Shown: piece by piece, positions 6,496 through 10,562 of the stretch
How positions within the stretch are numbered: position 1 is the stretch's first letter
Layout of the letters: each line of letters opens with the position of its first letter
From: Rhodobiaceae bacterium
Lineage (GTDB): Bacteria > Pseudomonadota > Alphaproteobacteria > Parvibaculales > Parvibaculaceae
Reading direction: 5' to 3'
Assembly: GCA_002746275.1 (NCBI GenBank)
Contig: NVWR01000003.1
Coordinates: 235,423 to 245,984 of the forward strand
Length of the DNA: 10,562 bases
The notes under the pieces: model-generated
What the model was told of the DNA's origin: nothing
Databases searched by the model: none
What the model saw: only the letters and a program-made list of their open reading frames with translations
Made by a program: the position numbers and the translations under genes

Positions 6496-7158
6496 CTACG
6501 CCCTCAACCCATTCAAGATGATGTCCATATGCGCCTCAATGAAGGGGTCCAGCGCCAAAGGCTCCACCTGTTCGAAGGTCAACTTCCAGACCGCAGCAAG
6601 GATCGCTGGCGCCATCAGAACGATTGGAACCTTTGCGGCGGGCCCATCGCGGAACTCACCGCGTTCAATGCCTCGGCGAACAATCCGGTCCAGCAGCACT
6701 GTCGCTTTCGAAATAATCTCACGATGATAATAAGCCGGTATTTCCGGGAACCGCGCCCCTTCAGCAATAACGATGTGGATCAAAATCCGGGCATCTGACC
6801 CAATAATTTTCTCATAGATCATCTGCAGGACACGCTTGAGCAATTCATCTGTCGGGCCAGGATAGGTATCAACCAGGTCTTCCACGTGATCGAGAGTGGA
6901 AACGATGCGCGAGGCCACTGCCGCCTGGAAGAGCGCTTCTTTGCTGTCAAAATACCGGTAGATAGTGCCCTTAACGACACCTGCGCGCAAAGCCACGTCC
7001 GACAGCCGTGTGCCCGCAAATCCGTTCTCGGCAAACTCCAACAATCCAGCCTCAATAATCTCAGCGGGTCGTTCATCTTTCCGCCTCTGCCGCTTCTTTC
7101 CGTGCACCGACGAGGTATCGGATTTCTTTTTTTCCATGATCGCCCTAGATTTTCGCAT
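6496..7158 (-). CDS. TetR/AcrR-family transcriptional repressor
   Basis: A 220-aa one-component regulator. A basic N-terminal tail (KKRQRRKDER, 21-30) leads into the TetR DNA-binding domain: AEIIEAGLLEFAENGFAGT (32-50), then the helix-turn-helix RLSDVALRAG / VVKGTIYRYF (51-70) and DSKEALF. The rest is a helical ligand-binding and dimerisation domain with the common pattern ARFPEIPAYYHREI and RGIERGEFR. Length is normal. I chose the ATG at 7158, preceded by AGGTGA with 5 bases between; an ATG at 7137 with AGGG upstream is the main alternative and would suit the predicted promoter better, since that promoter leaves almost no leader before 7158. The gene is divergent from the exporter operon with a perfect palindrome between, so it most likely represses both itself and the operon until a ligand binds. 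Similar palindromes upstream of the diiron and ferredoxin genes suggest a wider regulon. The ligand is unknown. Confidence 0.93.
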   Translation of the reverse strand: MRKSRAIMEKKKSDTSSVHGKKRQRRKDERPAEIIEAGLLEFAENGFAGTRLSDVALRAGVVKGTIYRYFDSKEALFQAAVASRIVSTLDHVEDLVDTYPGPTDELLKRVLQMIYEKIIGSDARILIHIVIAEGARFPEIPAYYHREIISKATVLLDRIVRRGIERGEFRDGPAAKVPIVLMAPAILAAVWKLTFEQVEPLALDPFIEAHMDIILNGLRA

Positions 7159-7174
7159 CAGCTTCACCTATGTA

Positions 7175-7198
7175 ATTAATGACCCAACGGTCATTAAT
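7175..7198. promoter_or_regulatory. TetR operator: perfect 10-bp inverted repeat between tetR and the exporter operon
   Basis: ATTAATGACC, four bases (CAAC), then GGTCATTAAT: both arms match without error. It lies in the 83-base divergent gap, where TetR-family repressors normally bind. Size and symmetry fit a TetR dimer site. It is the strongest palindrome I found in the window. Confidence 0.8.
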
Positions 7199-7204
7199 CG
7201 TCAA
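7175..7204 (-). promoter_or_regulatory. Candidate promoter of the tetR gene
   Basis: On the minus strand TTGACG (7204-7199) is a good -35, followed after 18 bases by ATTAAT (7180-7175), a four-of-six -10. The operator palindrome fills the space from the spacer to the -10, so the repressor would shut off its own gene. Transcription would begin near 7168, very close to the ATG at 7158. Confidence 0.4.
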
Positions 7205-7226
7205 GGTTGCTTCAGTTAGCGAAATC

Positions 7227-7233
7227 AGAGGGA
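7227..7233 (+). promoter_or_regulatory. Ribosome binding site deciding the exporter adaptor start
   Basis: AGAGGGA lies 8 bases before the ATG at 7242. The upstream in-frame ATG at 7179 falls inside the operator and has no purine-rich site before it, so 7242 is the better start. Confidence 0.65.
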
Positions 7234-7241
7234 ATGGAACG

Positions 7242-8504
7242 ATGAACGGGCGCGCGCAAAATCCAGAACAGGGTGCGACCCTGCCGCTGCAAGCGGTTGA
7301 CCGGTCTGCCAGCGAATTCGCGGAACCCGCCCGGAGCTTTTGGGGGAAGGCCAAAGACATCGCATTTGCAATACGGATTTTGCCGGTCTTCCTGCTCTGC
7401 GTTGCCTTGGGAGGAATAGTCGGTCTCTATTTCCAACCACCGGGCCTGCAATTTGCCATGAGAACGCTGGGTCTGGAGCCCGGTGCCGGAACAACCAGCC
7501 CGATTGCAGTGCCTGTTGAACAGGCCGCCGCAGGAATAGGAAGTGGATCCAGCCCGGCAGCCATCCCCTCCCCCAGCACCATCATCGGCCTCGGCGCGCT
7601 GATACCAGACGGCAAGGTCGCAACAATCGCGCCCCCCTTTGGATCAGGCGATGCACGTATCGCCCAGCTCCTGGTAGCGGAAGGCGACCGGGTTGCCCCA
7701 GGTGATCTGCTTGCTGTCCTAGACAATGAAGCGCCCTACAAAGCAGCCTTAGAAGCAGCAGAAGCAAACGTGGCGCTTCGCGAGGCAAGCCTGCAACAGA
7801 CACGCACATCCATTCAGGCAAGCGCCAATGAAGCGCGCGCCATGCTGGGGAGCGCACAGGCCGCAGCTCGCAATGCCCAGAGGGATTATCAACGCGCGCA
7901 ATCTCTCATAGAACACGGAACGATTTCAGAATCTGTCCTCGACCAACGCCGGACCACAAACGATCAGGCCGCGCGAGACGTTGACCAAGCACGAGCAAAT
8001 CTATCGCGATATGAAACAAGTGACCTAAACAATCAGGTGGATGTCGTTGTCGCGGCGCGTAATTTCGATGCGGCCAAAGCCGAGCGCCATCAAGCGCAGC
8101 GTGATCTCGAAAAAGCCTATGTCCGCGCGCCCCTTGCTGGAACAGTCCTCACCATTCATGTGCGGCCCGGCGAAAAGCCAGGCTCAAAAGGCGTCATGAA
8201 CATTGGCAACATTGAGCGCATGACCGTTGAGGTTGAAATCTACCAAACCCAGATAGGTTTCATACACAAAGGGGACAGGGTCGAAATCACAGCCAATGCC
8301 TTACCAGGCCCTCTCTATGGCGCAGTCGCACAAATCGGTTTAGAGGTTGAACGTCAAACACTCATTGATGATGACCCTGCTGCCAATACAGATGCGCGTG
8401 TTGTGGAGGTAACGGTCATGCTCGACGAAGCCTCGTCTGCCATCGCCGCTCGCTACACGAACCTGCAGGTCGTCGCTGCAATCCAGATCGATCCTGAGAA
8501 ATGA
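7242..8504 (+). CDS. devB: HlyD/DevB-type membrane fusion protein of an ABC exporter
   Basis: Periplasmic adaptor that joins an inner-membrane ABC pump to an outer-membrane channel of the TolC type. The 420-aa product has a cytoplasmic N-terminus, one membrane anchor (ILPVFLLCVALGGIVGLYF, 46-64), a linker rich in Pro/Ser/Ala, a first lipoyl half (about 117-163, with the EGDRVAPGDLLAVLDN motif), a long alanine- and glutamine-rich alpha-hairpin (about 164-290), a second lipoyl half (YVRAPLAGTVLTIHVRPGE, 293-311), and a beta-barrel and membrane-proximal region ending in NTDARVVEVTVMLD (382-395), which is characteristic of DevB-type adaptors. It overlaps the permease gene by four bases (ATGA), so translation is coupled. 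The operator upstream points to TetR control. The symbol is by family resemblance to cyanobacterial DevB; a glycolipid substrate should not be assumed. No outer-membrane partner is in the window. Confidence 0.9.
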   Translation: MNGRAQNPEQGATLPLQAVDRSASEFAEPARSFWGKAKDIAFAIRILPVFLLCVALGGIVGLYFQPPGLQFAMRTLGLEPGAGTTSPIAVPVEQAAAGIGSGSSPAAIPSPSTIIGLGALIPDGKVATIAPPFGSGDARIAQLLVAEGDRVAPGDLLAVLDNEAPYKAALEAAEANVALREASLQQTRTSIQASANEARAMLGSAQAAARNAQRDYQRAQSLIEHGTISESVLDQRRTTNDQAARDVDQARANLSRYETSDLNNQVDVVVAARNFDAAKAERHQAQRDLEKAYVRAPLAGTVLTIHVRPGEKPGSKGVMNIGNIERMTVEVEIYQTQIGFIHKGDRVEITANALPGPLYGAVAQIGLEVERQTLIDDDPAANTDARVVEVTVMLDEASSAIAARYTNLQVVAAIQIDPEK

Positions 8505-9676
8505 CGGCATTATTGACAGTGCTTTTTGGACGCCTGCCCATCGGCTGGTTGCAACTGAAGCACAACCGCACCCGTTTTGCAGCGGCGATCGCGGGCGTTG
8601 CCTTTGCCAACGTTCTGATTTTCATGCAATTGGGTTTCTTAGGGGCCTTGGTCGAAAGCACCCGGCTTCCCTATCACCCCATGATGGCAGACATTCTCAT
8701 TTCCGCATCAGACGCGAACACATTGTCAGACGGCAGCAACATTCCGCGCCAACGCCTCTATCAAACGCTGAATGTGTCCGGTGTCGCTGACGCCACCGCT
8801 GTCTATCTAGGGAAATTTGACTGGCAGCAGGACAATGGGTCCACCGTCAATTTCCAGGTCTTCGGAATTGATCCGGACCGGAAAATTTTTAATCTACCCG
8901 GTGTCGAGACAGCCCGTGGTCGATTGCGGCTTCTCGATATGGCGCTGATGGATCGAAAGGCACGTAACCTTGATCCCAGTACGCTCAGCACCATCGACGC
9001 GGGCGACATTTTTTCCTTCGAAGTGAACGGACGAACCCTCAATACCGTTGGAACATTCTCAATTGGCGGCGGCTTTGATGCTGACGGGTACCTCATCGTC
9101 TCGGATCAGACGTTCTTAAGAATATTTCCCAACCGCACTGCCGGTGCCCCGACCCACATTTTCGTGACCGTCGCCCAAGGTGCAGACCCTGAGATCGTCG
9201 TTGAACGGCTGCGCCAGTCCATCGCCGCCGACGACGTAATTGTGCGCACCATAGAAGACGCAGCAAAAGCCGACGAGGTTTACCAGACCACGGAAAAACC
9301 AGTGGGGCTTATTTTTGGGTTTGGTGTGATCATTGGCGTGATGGTCGGGCTCATCATCGTCTACCAGGTTCTCTCAACCGACGTCGCCGACCATTTGGCC
9401 GAGTACGCGACGTTGAAAGCCGTTGGCTACAAACAAAGTTTCTTTCTCAGCATTGTCTTTGAGGAAGCTCTCATCCTTGCCATTTTCGGCTTCATTCCTG
9501 GCGTCCTCATCTCCTTGGGGCTTTACGAATTTGTCGCGAGCGCCACCGGGCTCCCCGTGAGCATGACCGAATGGCGACCTGTCGCTGTGCTCCTTGGGAC
9601 AATACTCATGTGCATTGCGTCTGGTGCCATCGCCACAAGAAGGCTCGCGGGCGCCAACCCTGCCGATCTGTTTTGA
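8501..9676 (+). CDS. devC: DevC-type ABC exporter permease (FtsX/MacB fold)
   Basis: Inner-membrane permease of 391 aa. The N-terminal region PIGWLQLKHNRTRFAAAI and the FANVLIFMQLGF segment (36-47) are close to those of DevC proteins. The topology is that of the FtsX/MacB type: one membrane segment (about 26-50), a large periplasmic domain (about 51-267), then three segments (about 269-291, 315-345, 360-380). The sequence STDVADHLAEYATLKAVGY (292-310) is the conserved cytoplasmic coupling stretch that contacts the ATPase. Length matches the family (about 385-395). The start ATG overlaps the adaptor stop, and the ATPase gene begins 8 bases after its stop. Permeases of this type work by mechanotransmission with the periplasmic adaptor rather than by passing substrate through their own core; that is family knowledge. 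The substrate is unknown. Confidence 0.92.
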   Translation: MTALLTVLFGRLPIGWLQLKHNRTRFAAAIAGVAFANVLIFMQLGFLGALVESTRLPYHPMMADILISASDANTLSDGSNIPRQRLYQTLNVSGVADATAVYLGKFDWQQDNGSTVNFQVFGIDPDRKIFNLPGVETARGRLRLLDMALMDRKARNLDPSTLSTIDAGDIFSFEVNGRTLNTVGTFSIGGGFDADGYLIVSDQTFLRIFPNRTAGAPTHIFVTVAQGADPEIVVERLRQSIAADDVIVRTIEDAAKADEVYQTTEKPVGLIFGFGVIIGVMVGLIIVYQVLSTDVADHLAEYATLKAVGYKQSFFLSIVFEEALILAIFGFIPGVLISLGLYEFVASATGLPVSMTEWRPVAVLLGTILMCIASGAIATRRLAGANPADLF

Positions 9677-9684
9677 GGACGCCT

Positions 9685-10452
9685 GTGAAATCAATTTTTT
9701 TGAAACGAGACACCGGGCCCACAACACCAGCCTCCGCGACACGGGCCGATGAACCACCCATCGTCATTGAAGGCCTCAACCATTGGTTCGGTTCAGGGGA
9801 AGCCCGCAAGCAGGTTCTTTACGACCTAAATCTCACCATAGAGCGTGGCAAGCTGGTGATCTTGATGGGCGCCTCTGGCTCCGGCAAGACAACCCTGCTC
9901 ACCCTCGCAGGCTGCCTGCGTACTGTTCAAGAGGGGAGTGTTCATCTCCTTGGGCATGAGCTGAACGGGGCAGACGAAGACCTGTTGGTGACCTGCCGAC
10001 GCCAAATGGGTTTCATCTTCCAGGCGCACAATCTGCACGAAAGCCTCACCGCCATGCAGAACGTTCGCATGGGACTTGATGTGCATGGCGCACAGGTGAC
10101 AACGGACTGGCAGGCCGCCGCCTCGCATCTACTCACATTGCTTGGACTTGGGGACCGTCTCGACTACCTGCCGGGAAACCTCTCCGGAGGCCAGAAACAA
10201 CGCGTCGCAGTTGCCCGCGCACTGGTCGGCAATCCCTATATCGTTTTCGCAGATGAGCCCACGGCGGCCCTGGATAAGGAAAGCGGCTATCAAGTTGTGC
10301 ATCTACTGAAACAGCTGGGAACAGAACGCAACACGACAACCTTCATGGTGACCCACGATAACAGGATACTGGAGATGGCGGATCGCATCATCACCATGGA
10401 AGAAGGGCGCATTGTGAAGGATGAAATCCAAGACGGGTGGCAAGGCAGCTAG
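9685..10452 (+). CDS. devA: DevA-type ABC exporter ATP-binding protein
   Basis: ATPase subunit of 255 aa, class MacB/LolD/DevA. Seen in order: aromatic A-loop region (NHWFGSG, 32-38), Walker A GASGSGKTT (62-70), Q-loop FIFQ with Q113, signature LSGGQ (166-170), Walker B YIVFADEP (185-192) with catalytic E191, D-loop AALD (194-197) and switch H224 in MVTHD. All catalytic residues are intact. The start is the GTG at 9685, with GAGGA just upstream; a longer frame from 9571 would run inside the permease gene and lacks family residues. About 24 residues precede the ATPase fold, slightly longer than usual. It is the last gene of the three-gene operon. Together with the adaptor and permease it should form a complete inner-membrane pump that needs an outer-membrane channel encoded elsewhere. 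Confidence 0.93.
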   Translation: MKSIFLKRDTGPTTPASATRADEPPIVIEGLNHWFGSGEARKQVLYDLNLTIERGKLVILMGASGSGKTTLLTLAGCLRTVQEGSVHLLGHELNGADEDLLVTCRRQMGFIFQAHNLHESLTAMQNVRMGLDVHGAQVTTDWQAAASHLLTLLGLGDRLDYLPGNLSGGQKQRVAVARALVGNPYIVFADEPTAALDKESGYQVVHLLKQLGTERNTTTFMVTHDNRILEMADRIITMEEGRIVKDEIQDGWQGS

Positions 10453-10562
10453 CTGCAATCACCTCACGGAATGGCGGAGCGTATTGGATGTTATTCGAAC
10501 TGTTGAGGGGTTGAGGTTGATTGCTTTAGAGATGCCAATAAATTGAATGGCGACAACAGGCA
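10453..10562. other. Non-coding right edge
   Basis: No gene is seen in these 110 bases. There is no clear terminator after the exporter operon. A weak plus-strand promoter-like pair (TTGATT at 10517, 16-base spacer, TAAATT at 10539) might serve a gene beyond the edge, but each element matches consensus at only four of six positions. Confidence 0.3.

Noticed and set aside
7179..7241. A longer N-terminus for the exporter adaptor from the ATG at 7179.
   Set aside because: That ATG lies inside the operator palindrome with no ribosome site; the ATG at 7242 has AGAGGGA 8 bases upstream.
10445..10456. Perfect 12-base palindrome GCAGCTAGCTGC over the stop codon of the ATPase gene.
   Set aside because: It has no loop to form a hairpin and no T tract, so it is not a terminator; likely chance.

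Overview
The window looks like chromosomal DNA from a Gram-negative, probably alphaproteobacterial organism. The evidence is moderately high GC, a periplasmic-adaptor/ABC exporter built for two membranes, an adrenodoxin-type ferredoxin, and promoter boxes of the TTGA-N6-TCAA kind used by FNR/FixK regulators. The lineage call is an inference from gene style, not from a marker gene. No rRNA, tRNA, CRISPR array, insertion sequence or phage gene is visible. Coding density is high and no gene-free stretch exceeds about 170 bases.

Layout, left to right. (1) 3-710 (+): a DsbA-fold, 2-hydroxychromene-2-carboxylate isomerase-like domain, open at the left edge and possibly the C-terminal half of a tandem protein. 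(2) 792-2225 (+): a MATE-family efflux transporter. It runs tail to tail, with 4 bases between stop codons, into (3) 2230-3435 (-), a CaiB/BaiF (class III) CoA-transferase. (4) 3506-4672 (-): a protein of three PAS domains with no output domain. (5) A strong intrinsic terminator at about 4710-4746 (-). (6) 4755-5867 (-): a ferritin-like diiron-carboxylate protein of unassigned reaction. (7) 6008-6328 (-): an adrenodoxin-type [2Fe-2S] ferredoxin. (8) 6496-7158 (-): a TetR-family repressor. (9) 7242-10452 (+): a tightly coupled, divergently transcribed three-gene exporter operon encoding a HlyD/DevB-type adaptor, a DevC-type FtsX permease and a DevA-type ATPase.

How the parts may work together. 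The tetR/exporter intergenic region holds a perfect inverted repeat, TAATGACC-N4-GGTCATTA at its core, the obvious operator for the TetR protein. A second palindrome with nearly the same half-sites (TAATGACG-N4-TGTCATTT) lies in the promoter region of the diiron gene. A third palindrome with the same TGAC-N6-GTCA core lies upstream of the ferredoxin gene. Both the ferredoxin and diiron promoters also carry an FNR/FixK-like TTGA-N6-TCAA box immediately upstream of the TGAC palindrome. I infer a small regulon in which one TetR protein controls both an exporter and a ferredoxin/diiron oxidation pair, with redox or oxygen input on the oxidation genes. The substrate is unknown. The shared sites are visible in the sequence; the regulon is a hypothesis.
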